Source of the DNA: an uncultured Alphaproteobacteria bacterium
GTDB lineage: Bacteria; Pseudomonadota; Alphaproteobacteria; Caulobacterales; Caulobacteraceae
Assembly: GCA_903860975.1 (NCBI GenBank)
Contig: CAIOSI010000021.1
Span: forward strand, 1-64,000
Direction: 5' to 3'
Length of the DNA: 64,000 nucleotides
Shown in pieces: positions 31,917 through 41,792 of the stretch. Under the pieces are notes generated by a model. The model saw only the letters and a program-made list of their open reading frames with translations. It was not told the DNA's origin and searched no databases. Position 1 is the stretch's first letter, and each line of letters starts with the position of its first letter. Made by a program: the position numbers and the translations under genes.

Positions 31917-32445
31917 TGACCTGCCCCTGAGATTTTCCTCCACGCGGAGCTAGAGTCCGGCCCTTGAGAGGGCGGACGGATGAAGCGAGCGAGATTTACG
32001 GAAGAGCAGATCATCGGGATCCTGCGGGAGAACGAGGCTGGTGCGAAGGCGGGCGAGCTAGCCCGCAAGCACGGGGTTTCCGAGGGCACGATCTACGCCT
32101 GGAAGGCCAAGTTCGGCGGGATGAGCGTATCGGACGCCCAGCGGCTACGGGCGTTGGAGGACGAGAACCGGCGGCTCAAGACGCTGCTGGCGGACGCGAT
32201 GCTCGACAAGGCGGCGTTGAACGAGCTGCTTGCAAAAAAATGGTAGGGCCCGTCGCCGTGCGCGAAGGCGTCGCTCATCTGCGGACGGTGTTCGAGATCA
32301 GCGAGCGGCGGGCCTGCTCGATCCGGCACGCGGACCGCAAGATGGTACGCTATCGATCCTGCCGGCCGCCGGAGACGGCGCTGCGCGAGCGCCTGCGCAC
32401 GCTGACGACCGAGCGGCGGCGGTTCGGCTATCGCCGGATTTCAGG
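31917..32445 (+). mobile_element. IS3-family element remnant (left end, orfA, truncated orfB)
   Basis: TGACCTGCCCCTGA at the left end; intact orfA; only about 70 codons of orfB before the sequence diverges. Confidence 0.8.
31980..32246 (+). CDS. IS3-family transposase OrfA
   Basis: MKRARFTEEQIIGILRENEAGAKAGELARKHGVSEGTIYAWKAKFGGM. Confidence 0.92.
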   Translation: MKRARFTEEQIIGILRENEAGAKAGELARKHGVSEGTIYAWKAKFGGMSVSDAQRLRALEDENRRLKTLLADAMLDKAALNELLAKKW

Positions 32446-32641
32446 CGGGGGGCAATTGTCGCCTAGCCTGCCGCGCCCCACAAAATTACGCCTCAGGACC
32501 TCGCGAGGCTTAGAGGTTCATGTAATGGTAATCGTCCGTAGCTAAGCTGTTCATAGAGCGTTCAGGTACAAGCCAACAGTCTAGCTCAACGCTGTTCGCG
32601 GGTATCGGGTTCAAGCTGCGGACCAGGCTGGGGGTGACGCG

Positions 32642-34546
32642 TTGGCGACGAATAGTACGACAACCGGTAAAGTCGTCCTGGGCCTTGCCGCTGCAGGAGC
32701 CGCCGCCGTCGCGGTCTCCAAAGTGGGCTCAGCGCTTGGCAATCTGACGACGGGCGCCATAACGGGCGACAGCAAGGTCGCCGCCTTATTCCTGAACCGC
32801 GCCACCTTCGGCGCCTCGGACGCCTCGGTCGCGAGCTTGGCCGCCAGCGGCGTCGACGCCTGGTTCGCGAGCCATTCAACCGCTGCGCCGACGCCGGGCG
32901 GAACGCCGCAGTACTGGAGCAAGACGCCGACCTTCCACCTGGACTGGATTATCCGGCGCACGGCCGACTTCAAAGCGAGTTACCAGGCCGCACTTGCGGC
33001 CGCTGCAGCGGCGGCCGCACCAGGGGTGACGCCGGCGAAGGTGACCCTGCGCCAGGTTACCAAATTACAGTTCCAGGAAAGCTTCTGGGCGCGCGCGGTT
33101 ATTGGCGATGATCAGCTGCGTCACCGCATGGCGCTGGCGCTATCGGAGATCATGGTCGTCTCCTTCAGCGGCTCGACCATCACCCCGCGGATCGGCGCCT
33201 CTTGGTTTGACATGCTGAGTGCGCATGCCTTCGGCAATTACCTCGACCTGATGAAGGCTGTGACCCGGCATCCGGCCATGGGTATCTATCTCAACATTAT
33301 CGGGAACGCCCAGGCGGACAATGACCCTTCGCGGGAGCCGGACGAAAACTACGCCCGCGAAATCATGCAGCTGATGTCAATTGGGCTTTACGAGCTCAAC
33401 CCGGACGGCACGACCAGGACCGACACCGCGGGTGCCTCGATCCCGACCTATACGCACGCGGATATCGCCGGTTTGGCCGCCACCTTAACCGGCTGGGGCT
33501 GGTATGCGGCCAAGCCTACGGTCACAACCTTCTCCAAGCAGCCTGCCGACGGCGTCGACACCAGTTCTGCCGACGTGCAGCCGCTGATCGCCTATCCGGG
33601 ATATCATTCTCAGCTGTCGAAGACCTTCCTGGGGACGACGATCCCGGCTTATACGGGCGCCCAGCCGACCACCGCGGCCGGTGCAACGGCGCTAGCGGCC
33701 TACCAGACCCAGGGCTTGAACACAGCGCTGACCACGATCTTCAACCATCCCAACGTCGGCCCGTTCATTGCCTATCGGCTCATTCAAAGGTTCGTGACCA
33801 GCAATCCAAGCCCAGCCTATGTCGGGCGTGTCGCCGTAGCGTTCAATGGTCCTGCGACAGGCGTCCGCGGCGATTTATTCGCGACACTGAAGGCGGTTTT
33901 GACCGACTCTGAGGCGCTGAATTTGTCCCCAGCGACCAACCCCAAGGCGGGCAAGCTGCGCGAACCGGTGATGCGGATGAGCCACTGGCTCAGGGTCAGT
34001 GGGGCGACATCGACGGCAGCGTCCTCAATGGCTGGCGGTGACTTCAACCAGTACCAGGACTTCGCCTTGCCCACGGCGCTCGCCCAAGCGCCGCTCCAAG
34101 CCCCCTCCGTGTTCAACTTCTGGGCGCCAGACTACACACCCCAAGGGTCATCGATCGCAGCGGCCGGTGATGTGGCTCCGGAATTCCAGGCCGCCGACGT
34201 GCTGACCGTCGCCAGCTACATCAACACCATGGCTCAGGTCATTCAGGGTAAAGGCTGGCCGGGGGGTGACGTGGTCACGATCTACGCCCAGGAGATCGCC
34301 GCCCTGACACCGGCCAAGGCCAGCGACCCGGATAACAATCAGGCGCTGATCGATCGGCTGAATGTGTTCTACTTCGGCGGCCAGATGAGCGCGACTGTGT
34401 CAGCGCGCCTAGGCCGAATCCTGACCAGCACGGTCTCCACGGCGAAAACACCGACAGCCGCCCAGCGCGCGCAGGTGCGGGTCGACAAGGTGAGGAACGC
34501 CCTGATTCTGGTCCTCACCTCGCCCGAATACTTGGTGCAGGCTTAG
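32642..34546 (+). CDS. DUF1800 domain protein
   Basis: FLNRATFGASDASVASLAASGVDAWF; NYAREIMQLMSIGLYELNPDG; HPNVGPFIAYRLIQRFVTSNPSPAYVGRVA. Confidence 0.88.
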   Translation: MATNSTTTGKVVLGLAAAGAAAVAVSKVGSALGNLTTGAITGDSKVAALFLNRATFGASDASVASLAASGVDAWFASHSTAAPTPGGTPQYWSKTPTFHLDWIIRRTADFKASYQAALAAAAAAAAPGVTPAKVTLRQVTKLQFQESFWARAVIGDDQLRHRMALALSEIMVVSFSGSTITPRIGASWFDMLSAHAFGNYLDLMKAVTRHPAMGIYLNIIGNAQADNDPSREPDENYAREIMQLMSIGLYELNPDGTTRTDTAGASIPTYTHADIAGLAATLTGWGWYAAKPTVTTFSKQPADGVDTSSADVQPLIAYPGYHSQLSKTFLGTTIPAYTGAQPTTAAGATALAAYQTQGLNTALTTIFNHPNVGPFIAYRLIQRFVTSNPSPAYVGRVAVAFNGPATGVRGDLFATLKAVLTDSEALNLSPATNPKAGKLREPVMRMSHWLRVSGATSTAASSMAGGDFNQYQDFALPTALAQAPLQAPSVFNFWAPDYTPQGSSIAAAGDVAPEFQAADVLTVASYINTMAQVIQGKGWPGGDVVTIYAQEIAALTPAKASDPDNNQALIDRLNVFYFGGQMSATVSARLGRILTSTVSTAKTPTAAQRAQVRVDKVRNALILVLTSPEYLVQA

Positions 34547-34555
34547 GAGGCGTCC

Positions 34556-36166
34556 ATGACGAGGAAAACCCAAGGCCCGTCGCGGCGTAACCTCCTGGCC
34601 GGCATGGCGATCTATGGCGCGGCCGCGCCGCTCGTCATGAACCTGTCGGCGATCGGCACCGCAGCAGCCCAAGCGGCCGGAGCAGGCGCTCCCTATCGCG
34701 CGCTGGTTTGCATCTTCATGCAGGGCGGCAATGACTCCAACAATCTGCTTCTGGCCACCGACCAGGGCAGCTTTGGCCAGTACTGGGCGGCGCGGATATC
34801 CGGGACCGACCCGATCGCCTTGATGCCGGTCGGAACCCCACCCGTGGCGATTGGCGCGACATCCAGCGTGACGGGTCGCGTCGTCAAGACCACCGACCAG
34901 CCCGAGCATTGGGGCGGGGTCCTGGCGATCACTCCCGCCACAACTCAGCAGGTGCCGGTGGGCAACCGGGTTGGCTCAGCGACCAACCCGACGCGAACCT
35001 TCGCCCTACACCCGATGCTTTCCGCCACCCGAGGCCTGTTCGCCTCGGGCAAGGTCGCCGCGATCGCCAACGTCGGCACGCTGATTGCGCCGCTCACCAA
35101 GGCCGCTTACCTCCACCCCGTAGCGGCTACCCAGATTCCACAGCGGCTGTTTTCGCACGCTGACCAGCAAGCGGCGTGGCAGTCCGGCGGGCTCGACGGC
35201 TCAGCGACCGGCTGGGGTGGGGAGATGGCAGACACTTTCCAGGCGGCAGCCACCGGCGGCGGTGACTTCTCCTCGATCACCACGGCCAGCAACACGCCTT
35301 TCCCGCAAGGGGTCAGCACGAAGTCTTTCCGCGTCAACTTCGCGGCCAATAAGGCTAGCGCTCAGACGATCCCGCTGGCGGTCCAGACAGGGACCTATAA
35401 CGAGTCCTCTACCTTCCTCAGCGAGCTGCGCGCCAGTCTGCAGGACGGCTCCTCGAAAAACCAGATGGTCCAGACCTACGCCGCAGCCGTGGCGCATTCG
35501 ATCCAGACCCCGGTGGTCTACAACGGCGCGCTGGCCGCTAGCGGTGGGCCCTACGTGAGCGTCCCGATCCCGCCCGCGTTCACCGATCCGATCGCCGGCA
35601 AGGTCGTCGGCAATCCCCTGACCGATCAAATCCAGGCGGTGGTGCAGACCGCCGCAGCCCATGCCGCGCTGGGCGTCCAGCGTCAGGTGTTCTTCGTTCA
35701 GTACGGTAGCTTTGATACCCATGATGGCGAGAACCCGCGCCAAGGCCTCCTGCTGGCCCAACTTGATCATGCGCTCGCCTACCTCGATAGCGCGCTCACC
35801 AAGTTGGGACTGTCAGACGCGGTGACCGCGTTCACGGCATCGGATTTCAACCGCACCTTCACGACCAACGGCGACGGCACCGACCACGCCTGGGGTGGTC
35901 ACCACCTGGTGGTTGGAGGGGCGGTTAAGGGTGGCGACATCTACGGCGCTTACCCGACCCTGGGCGTCGACAAGGCGGCCAACGGATCGGTCCCGGCCTT
36001 CTATAACCCCGACATGGTCGGCACATCGATCATACCCACCACCTCGGTGGAGACATACATGGCCACCATGGCGGCCTGGATGGGCGTCACTCCGGCGCAG
36101 ATGGCGACCATCTTCCCGAAGCTGGCAAATTTCTCCGTTCAGAACCTGGGCTTTATGAAGGCCTGA
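34556..36166 (+). CDS. DUF1501 domain protein, Tat-like signal
   Basis: SRRNLLAGMAIYGAAAP; RALVCIFMQGGNDSNNLL; FNRTFTTNGDGTDHAWGGHHLVVGG. Confidence 0.9.
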   Translation: MTRKTQGPSRRNLLAGMAIYGAAAPLVMNLSAIGTAAAQAAGAGAPYRALVCIFMQGGNDSNNLLLATDQGSFGQYWAARISGTDPIALMPVGTPPVAIGATSSVTGRVVKTTDQPEHWGGVLAITPATTQQVPVGNRVGSATNPTRTFALHPMLSATRGLFASGKVAAIANVGTLIAPLTKAAYLHPVAATQIPQRLFSHADQQAAWQSGGLDGSATGWGGEMADTFQAAATGGGDFSSITTASNTPFPQGVSTKSFRVNFAANKASAQTIPLAVQTGTYNESSTFLSELRASLQDGSSKNQMVQTYAAAVAHSIQTPVVYNGALAASGGPYVSVPIPPAFTDPIAGKVVGNPLTDQIQAVVQTAAAHAALGVQRQVFFVQYGSFDTHDGENPRQGLLLAQLDHALAYLDSALTKLGLSDAVTAFTASDFNRTFTTNGDGTDHAWGGHHLVVGGAVKGGDIYGAYPTLGVDKAANGSVPAFYNPDMVGTSIIPTTSVETYMATMAAWMGVTPAQMATIFPKLANFSVQNLGFMKA

Positions 36167-36276
36167 CATGAGCGCCCTTGCGGACCTCTCCACCCTTTCC
36201 AAGGAGCCGGAAAGTTGACCCGGCAAAACCTCAGACGATCGGCCTCAAACGCGACGTGAGCGGCGCCGAACGCGCC

Positions 36277-36900
36277 TCACCCAGGGGGCGGAACATGCTG
36301 GACATGAGAAAGCCCCGCCAGCGTTAAGAGGAAGAGCGCTATGCAGGTCAAGAACGCGCCTGCGGCCAACCCCCAGCCGACCAGAAGCGCTAGGCCGTCT
36401 GCGGCGATAAGACCTGCGCCAAATGCGATAATGGCCAAGGCGGCGAAGGTGTGCGCGACGGGTAAAGGCAGCATGAGGATCACCGATAAAAGGCTGCATA
36501 CCAGTGCGATCACCCGCTCATGCAGCGGCGACTGAACGCCAGCCCAGCGCGGCTGGATCCATAGCTCGGCGCTTCGCAGCAAAGGCGAGGCCTTTGCGTA
36601 AAGCCGATCTGCCGCCCGCCGCCGCAGGCGAAGGTGGCGAAGACGGACAGGCAGCCATGGCTTCTGGCGCGCGACCAGGAGCTGCAATGAGATCACCAGC
36701 AGAGCTGCGCCGAACGGCACGGCGAAGCCGGGCGGCATGAACATCGCCGGCAGGGCCAGGACCACCATCGCTGCGCCGAAGGACCGATCGCCAAGTGCGA
36801 TCATTGTCTGGTCCATCGAGACAGGACCATGGCTGTCCCCGAGCATTTGTCCAAGCACCTCGGAGAGCGGCCGCTCAGAAAGTGATCCGTCCTGATCCAC
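36277..36900 (-). CDS. ExoD-family exopolysaccharide-related membrane protein
   Basis: DRSFGAAMVVLALPAMFMPPGFAVPFGAALLVISLQLLVARQKPWLP. Confidence 0.8.
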   Translation of the reverse strand: MDQDGSLSERPLSEVLGQMLGDSHGPVSMDQTMIALGDRSFGAAMVVLALPAMFMPPGFAVPFGAALLVISLQLLVARQKPWLPVRLRHLRLRRRAADRLYAKASPLLRSAELWIQPRWAGVQSPLHERVIALVCSLLSVILMLPLPVAHTFAALAIIAFGAGLIAADGLALLVGWGLAAGAFLTCIALFLLTLAGLSHVQHVPPPG

Positions 36901-37599
36901 CTAAACGACGGCTCCGAAGAGGCGGCCGATGCCGGCCGTGACAATCATGGCGATCGCGCCCCAGAACGTGACCCGGATGACAGCCTTGGCCATGCTTGCC
37001 CCGCCTGCTTGGGCGCCGATGGCACCCAGAAGCGCCAGGCTCGCCAAGGCTGCGAGGGGGACGCCCACCAGTATCCAGGTGATTGGGGCCAGTAACACCA
37101 CGACCAGCGGCAGGACAGCGCCGAGCGTAAAGCTCATCGCAGAGGCTCCCGCAGCCTGGATTGGCCGGGCCGCGGTGATTTCGGAAATTCCGAGTTCCTC
37201 GTGCGAATGGGCACCAATCGCATCCTTGGCCATCAGTTGGGCTGCGACCTTCTGCGCCAACTCAGGTTCTACGCCGCGGGCGACGTAAAACCCAGCCAGT
37301 TCGAGTTTCTCGGCCTGCGGATTCGCCTTCAGTTCTTCGGTCTCACGGGCGATATCCGCTGCCTCGGTGTCCGATTGCGAGCTCACAGAGACATATTCCC
37401 CAGCTGCCATCGCCATAGCGCCGGCGGCCAGACCCGCGAGACCCGCCAGCAGCACTTGGCCCTTGCCGCCGCCGCCGGCAGAGACTCCAACGATCAGGCT
37501 GGCCGTTGAGACGATTCCATCATTGGCGCCCAGGACTGCGGCGCGAAGCCAACCGATGCGGGCCATGAGATGGCGTTCACGATGCAAGTGGCGCGGCAT
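36901..37599 (-). CDS. VIT1/CCC1-family Fe/Mn transporter
   Basis: LGANDGIVSTASLIVGVSAGG...GAMAMAAGEYVSVSSQSDTE. Confidence 0.93.
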   Translation of the reverse strand: MPRHLHRERHLMARIGWLRAAVLGANDGIVSTASLIVGVSAGGGGKGQVLLAGLAGLAAGAMAMAAGEYVSVSSQSDTEAADIARETEELKANPQAEKLELAGFYVARGVEPELAQKVAAQLMAKDAIGAHSHEELGISEITAARPIQAAGASAMSFTLGAVLPLVVVLLAPITWILVGVPLAALASLALLGAIGAQAGGASMAKAVIRVTFWGAIAMIVTAGIGRLFGAVV

Positions 37600-37675
37600 G
37601 TCAGGTCCTTTGGATGGTGCGGCGATGAAGGCTGCAAGCGGTTATAAGGTCGGCCGGGTGGCGTATGTTGCAACA

Positions 37676-37704
37676 GAAAAAGGCCCCGACAAAAGCGGGG
37701 CCTT
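37676..37704 (-). terminator. Rho-independent terminator
   Basis: Perfect 9-bp stem AAGGCCCCG/CGGGGCCTT with a T-run on the minus strand; downstream of the USP gene. Confidence 0.75.
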
Positions 37705-37861
37705 GTCGCTGCTAATGAGGTTATTCAGGCTGTGGTGTCGACCAGGGTCGCCTGGCCTTTTGGCCAGGTGGCCGAGGTCGAGCCGCCAACGTTCCCATCA
37801 TTGCCTTTTGAGATGGGGTCCTTTGGCTTGGGGCGGACGCGGCGTACGGAATTCGTGCACC

Positions 37862-38731
37862 CTAGTGGCTCAGCAGGACGAAGCGTTCAGGGTTATGCAG
37901 CAGGTCGTAAGTAACCCCGCCGAAGGCCCATTCGCCAAGCCTGGTGTGGCCATAGGCACCGGCCACGATCAGGTCGGCGCCAATGTCTTGTGCGGTGATC
38001 TGCAGCTCCGTGGTGACCCGCTCTGGCGCAGTGGCGATCGCCTTACCGACGGCGGTGACGCCATGACGGCGCAAATATTGAACCACGTCGGCGGTGTTGA
38101 TCCGCGCTTGTGCGAGGCTGTCTCTGTCGCAACATTCTATGACCACGACCTCCTCAGCCGCCGTAAGAAACGGCATAGCGTCGCCAACGGCTCGGCGTGC
38201 TTCACGCGTATCTTTCCAGGCCACCACCACGGCACGCCCGTGGAACTTGCCGGCCTTGGGCGGGGCGACCAGAACGGGACGGCCGCTCAGCATGACCAGC
38301 TCGGCTGGATCTGCGGCGCGGTAATTGCCCTCGCGGCCGAGCGGGGCGCCGCCTGCGACGATCAAGTCGGCGGACCGGGCCTGACGCGACATGGCCTGAG
38401 CCGGAAAGGTCTCAATCGCAGTCCAATGTGTCTTAAGGCCCGCGGTCTTGGCCCTGAAGGTCGCCTCGGCGCGCTTCAAATCATCCTCTACAAGGCTTTG
38501 CAATTGCACGACCCATTCGCCGCCCAGCAGTCCGTAGGGATCGCTGTAGGTCTGCAACATCTCGACGCCGACGCCCAGCAGGGTAGCGTCGAACATCCGG
38601 GCCAGATCCACCGCGGTATGGAGCCGCGGCGAGGCCTCGGGCATCGCCTCGACATGGACGAGGATGCTCTTCAGCGTGGATTGGATTTTCCCTGCCGGGG
38701 ATTGGACGGGGGCTTCCTTGAGCAATGTCAT
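37862..38731 (-). CDS. Universal stress protein
   Basis: ILVHVEAMPEASPRL...DLIVAGAYGHTRLGEWAFGGVTYDLL. Confidence 0.88.
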   Translation of the reverse strand: MTLLKEAPVQSPAGKIQSTLKSILVHVEAMPEASPRLHTAVDLARMFDATLLGVGVEMLQTYSDPYGLLGGEWVVQLQSLVEDDLKRAEATFRAKTAGLKTHWTAIETFPAQAMSRQARSADLIVAGGAPLGREGNYRAADPAELVMLSGRPVLVAPPKAGKFHGRAVVVAWKDTREARRAVGDAMPFLTAAEEVVVIECCDRDSLAQARINTADVVQYLRRHGVTAVGKAIATAPERVTTELQITAQDIGADLIVAGAYGHTRLGEWAFGGVTYDLLHNPERFVLLSH

Positions 38732-38802
38732 GACGTTTCCTCCTTGCGTTATACAAGCCGTTTTTGGCCGCCGACTGAACCGGCCGAGCGGGTCGCCGCG
38801 GT

Positions 38803-39447
38803 CTAGGCTGCGAGGCGCTCAAGCGCGGGCCAGCGGGTGACGCGGAACTGCCGGGAGTTGGCGAACTCGACGATCTGCGAGCCCTGCAGTTGGGTGACCA
38901 TCCGCGAAACGGTCTCAATAGTCAGGCCAAGGTAGTCAGCCATATCCTGGCGTCCCATGGGCAGCGATACATCCTCTGATCCGACGCGCTGGGCGACATC
39001 CCTCAGGAAGCTCGCGACGCGCTCGCAGGCGCTTTTGCGGCCCAGCATCAGCAGGTGTTCCTGAGTGCGTTCCAGTTCGCGGCGGGTCGCATTCCAAAGC
39101 GTCCGGTCGACGCCGCCATCTTCGTTCAGCGCATGCAGGGACGAGCGCTTGATGACCCGCACGACGCAGTCGCTCAGCGCCTCGGCTGAGAACCGGTAGG
39201 TGTCGCCGATCTCCAGGCCAATGATATCTCCGGGATAGTAGAAGTCGCCGATCTGGCGGCGACCGTCACTGGTCAGACGCATCGTGCGGACTGCGCCAGA
39301 CACCACGCTGTGGATCATGTCGGCGTCCTCGTCCTGTCCGAAAATTTCTTCGCCTTTCGCGAAGCTCATCCGCAGGCCGACCCGCTCCATCAGATCGTCG
39401 ATATGGGGCTTGGCGCTCAGGGTCTCTGATAAGGCGGTGAGGGTCAT
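38803..39447 (-). CDS. Crp/Fnr-family regulator, FixK-like
   Basis: cNMP-like fold; HTH MGRQDMADYLGLTIETVSRMVTQLQ; no N-terminal Fe-S cysteine cluster, more FixK- than FNR-like. Confidence 0.82.
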   Translation of the reverse strand: MTLTALSETLSAKPHIDDLMERVGLRMSFAKGEEIFGQDEDADMIHSVVSGAVRTMRLTSDGRRQIGDFYYPGDIIGLEIGDTYRFSAEALSDCVVRVIKRSSLHALNEDGGVDRTLWNATRRELERTQEHLLMLGRKSACERVASFLRDVAQRVGSEDVSLPMGRQDMADYLGLTIETVSRMVTQLQGSQIVEFANSRQFRVTRWPALERLAA

Positions 39448-39516
39448 GCGAAGGCTCCTGTTTCGATGACCTGAAACTCGCGCCAACCTCTGCTTTGCGA
39501 AATTCGTGGGCGCCCC

Positions 39517-40140
39517 TTAAGTACCCGTACGGAGGCCAACGGTGCCGCCCGCGGGATCGAATTGGACCTTCATCGCCGCGTGCACGCCTGCGATGACGTC
39601 TTCGAACGCTTCACGGGTGATATCCGAGACGATGCCGCCCACGTGCACGTGGTCTAAAATCCGCAGGCCGGTCATGTGGGCCAAGTGGAGGTCGAACAGC
39701 GACATGAGCGCCTGCAGGGCGCCGGTCTCTCGCGTCCAGGAGATCGGAGCGCCTGAGCTCGTGAAGCTGATGAGCTTCTTTCCCTCTAGAAGGCCCTCGG
39801 TGCCGCCCAGTCCAGGCCCATAGCCGAAGCCCATGCTGAACACCCTGTCCACATAGCCTTTTAGAATGGCGGGCGGGGCGTTGAACCAGAACGGATAGAC
39901 GAACGCGAAGAAGTCGACGTCGGCCAACTGCTCACGTTCGGCGGCGACATCGGCCCCGACCTGGAAGCCGGAAGGCTTTGGGATTTCGGCTGCCTTGAGC
40001 CGGGGATCGAAGTCCATGCGATAAAGATCGCGGACGACAACGCTATGGCCACGTGCACGCACCGCCTCGGCGTAAGCCATGCCGACCGCGCAGGCGAGGC
40101 TTCGCGGGTTCGGATGAGCAACGATGACAGCATGTTTCAT
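39517..40140 (-). CDS. Flavodoxin-fold NAD(P)H dehydrogenase (quinone)-like
   Basis: MKHAVIVAHPNPRSLACAVGMAYAEAV...FVYPFWFNAPPAILKGYVDRVFSMGFGYG. Confidence 0.88.
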   Translation of the reverse strand: MKHAVIVAHPNPRSLACAVGMAYAEAVRARGHSVVVRDLYRMDFDPRLKAAEIPKPSGFQVGADVAAEREQLADVDFFAFVYPFWFNAPPAILKGYVDRVFSMGFGYGPGLGGTEGLLEGKKLISFTSSGAPISWTRETGALQALMSLFDLHLAHMTGLRILDHVHVGGIVSDITREAFEDVIAGVHAAMKVQFDPAGGTVGLRTGT

Positions 40141-40187
40141 GACGGGCCTCCGGGCCTCAAATCTGCCGCCACTGCCGGTGCGTTGCT

Positions 40188-40201
40188 TTGATCAAGATCA
40201 C
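40188..40201. promoter_or_regulatory. FNR/FixK-like box TTGAT-CAAG-ATCAC between divergent genes
   Basis: One mismatch from TTGAT-N4-ATCAA; centre 41.5 nt from the 40236 ATG and about 54 nt from the 40140 start. Confidence 0.65.
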
Positions 40202-40235
40202 GGCGGGCCTTTGAACCGCGCTCCACGGTGGCGGC

Positions 40236-41792
40236 ATGAAGAACGCGACCGCCCTTGACACCGCCAGCGTCCCGGCAAGCCCGCTGGCTGAGGGCCCGCC
40301 GCGACGGCTCATTGCGCGTCGTCTGCCGCTCAATACCTTCCGAGAGAACGTCATCGTCCTGGCGCGCGACAGCGTTGCCCTGCGCCCGGAACGGCTGGCC
40401 GGCGTGCGCAAGGTCGAGGTGCGGGCGGGTGGACGAACCCTGCTGGCCTCACCTATCATCTGCGATGACCCGACGATGGTCGGTCCCTTTGATGTCGGCC
40501 TGCCTGAACCTGCATTCCATCGCCTGGGGGTGGCGGCCGGCGAGGCCGTCGACCTGACGCCGGCGCGCAGACCTCGCACGCTCGATGCACTCCGCGCCAA
40601 GATCGCTGGTGAGGCCCTGAACGCCTTCGACTATGCTGAGATCGCTCAGGATCTCGCGGCGCACCGATGGTCTGACATGGAGATCGCCGCCTTCCTGGTG
40701 GCCTGCGCGAGTTTCATGACGCCCGAAGAAACCCTGTGGCTTTGCCGCGGGATGGTGTCGGCTGGTCATCAGCTGCATTGGCCGCGTGGTTTGGTGGTCG
40801 ACAAGCACTGCATCGGCGGGATCCCAGGCAATCGGACCTCGCTGATCGTCACCCCGATCGTCGCGGCCCACGGCCTCTTGATGCCGAAGACCTCATCGCG
40901 GGCGATCACTTCGCCGGCAGGGACTGCCGACACGATGGAGGTGCTGGCTCGCGTCGACCTGGACGAGGAAGAGATGCGTGCGGTGGTCGAGACTTGCGGC
41001 GCTTGCATTATCTGGGGTGGCCGCGTCGATCTCTCCCCGGCTGACGACGTGCTCATTTCAGTGGAGAGGCCACTGGGCGTCGACACGCCGGAACAGATGG
41101 TGGCGTCGATTCTGTCGAAGAAGGTCGCCGCAGGCTCGAGCCACCTCGTGCTGGACGTGCCGGTAGGGCCCAGCGCCAAGGTCCATGACCGGCGCGCCGC
41201 CCTAAGGCTCAAGACGTTGTTCGAATATGTCGCTGGCCGCCTCGGTCTTTCGATCGATGTCGTTTTGTCCGATGGCCGCCAGCCTGTTGGACGCGGCGTC
41301 GGTCCCGTCCTGGAAGCCCGCGATGTGTGCGCTGTTCTGGAGAACCGCCCCGATGCACCTGCAGACCTGCGCGAAAAGGCTATCCGCTTAGCCGGTCGCC
41401 TCTTGGAACAGGATCCTGCCTTGGCGGGTGGGATGGGCGAACGGCGGGCGCGTGAGCTGCTGGAGGGGGGTGCGGCTGGGCGCAAGATGGAGGAGATCAT
41501 AGCCGCGCAAGGGCCCTCGCGGGTAAGTCGCACCCTAGGCGGCTTGATCTGCGAAATCGTTGCGCCGCGCGCCGGCACGATCGCTGCGATCGATTGCCTT
41601 CGCCTCGCATCGGTGGCGCGGCTTGCCGGCGCGCCGACCGATCCCGGTGCAGGCCTTGATCTTCTAGCCCGCATCGGCGACCCGGTGCAGGCGGGTCAGC
41701 CGCTTTATCGAATTCATGCCTCCGAACCCTCAGACTTTGCGTTCGCCTCCGAAATGGCGGGCGAGCGCAGCGGCGTGGATCTCGCAAGGTGA
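40236..41792 (+). CDS. Thymidine phosphorylase/NMP (AMP) phosphorylase family, archaeal-type
   Basis: KHCIGGIPGNRTSLIVTPIVAAHGLLMPKTSSRAITSPAGTADTMEVLARVDL. Confidence 0.9.
   Translation: MKNATALDTASVPASPLAEGPPRRLIARRLPLNTFRENVIVLARDSVALRPERLAGVRKVEVRAGGRTLLASPIICDDPTMVGPFDVGLPEPAFHRLGVAAGEAVDLTPARRPRTLDALRAKIAGEALNAFDYAEIAQDLAAHRWSDMEIAAFLVACASFMTPEETLWLCRGMVSAGHQLHWPRGLVVDKHCIGGIPGNRTSLIVTPIVAAHGLLMPKTSSRAITSPAGTADTMEVLARVDLDEEEMRAVVETCGACIIWGGRVDLSPADDVLISVERPLGVDTPEQMVASILSKKVAAGSSHLVLDVPVGPSAKVHDRRAALRLKTLFEYVAGRLGLSIDVVLSDGRQPVGRGVGPVLEARDVCAVLENRPDAPADLREKAIRLAGRLLEQDPALAGGMGERRARELLEGGAAGRKMEEIIAAQGPSRVSRTLGGLICEIVAPRAGTIAAIDCLRLASVARLAGAPTDPGAGLDLLARIGDPVQAGQPLYRIHASEPSDFAFASEMAGERSGVDLAR

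Noticed and set aside
38746-38760. TTGCGTTATACAA as a further FixK box upstream of the USP gene
   Set aside because: Half-site spacing is 5 nt instead of 6 and the right half lacks TCAA.
40769-41674. 301-aa minus-strand ORF
   Set aside because: Arg/Ser/Pro-rich shadow ORF within the phosphorylase gene.
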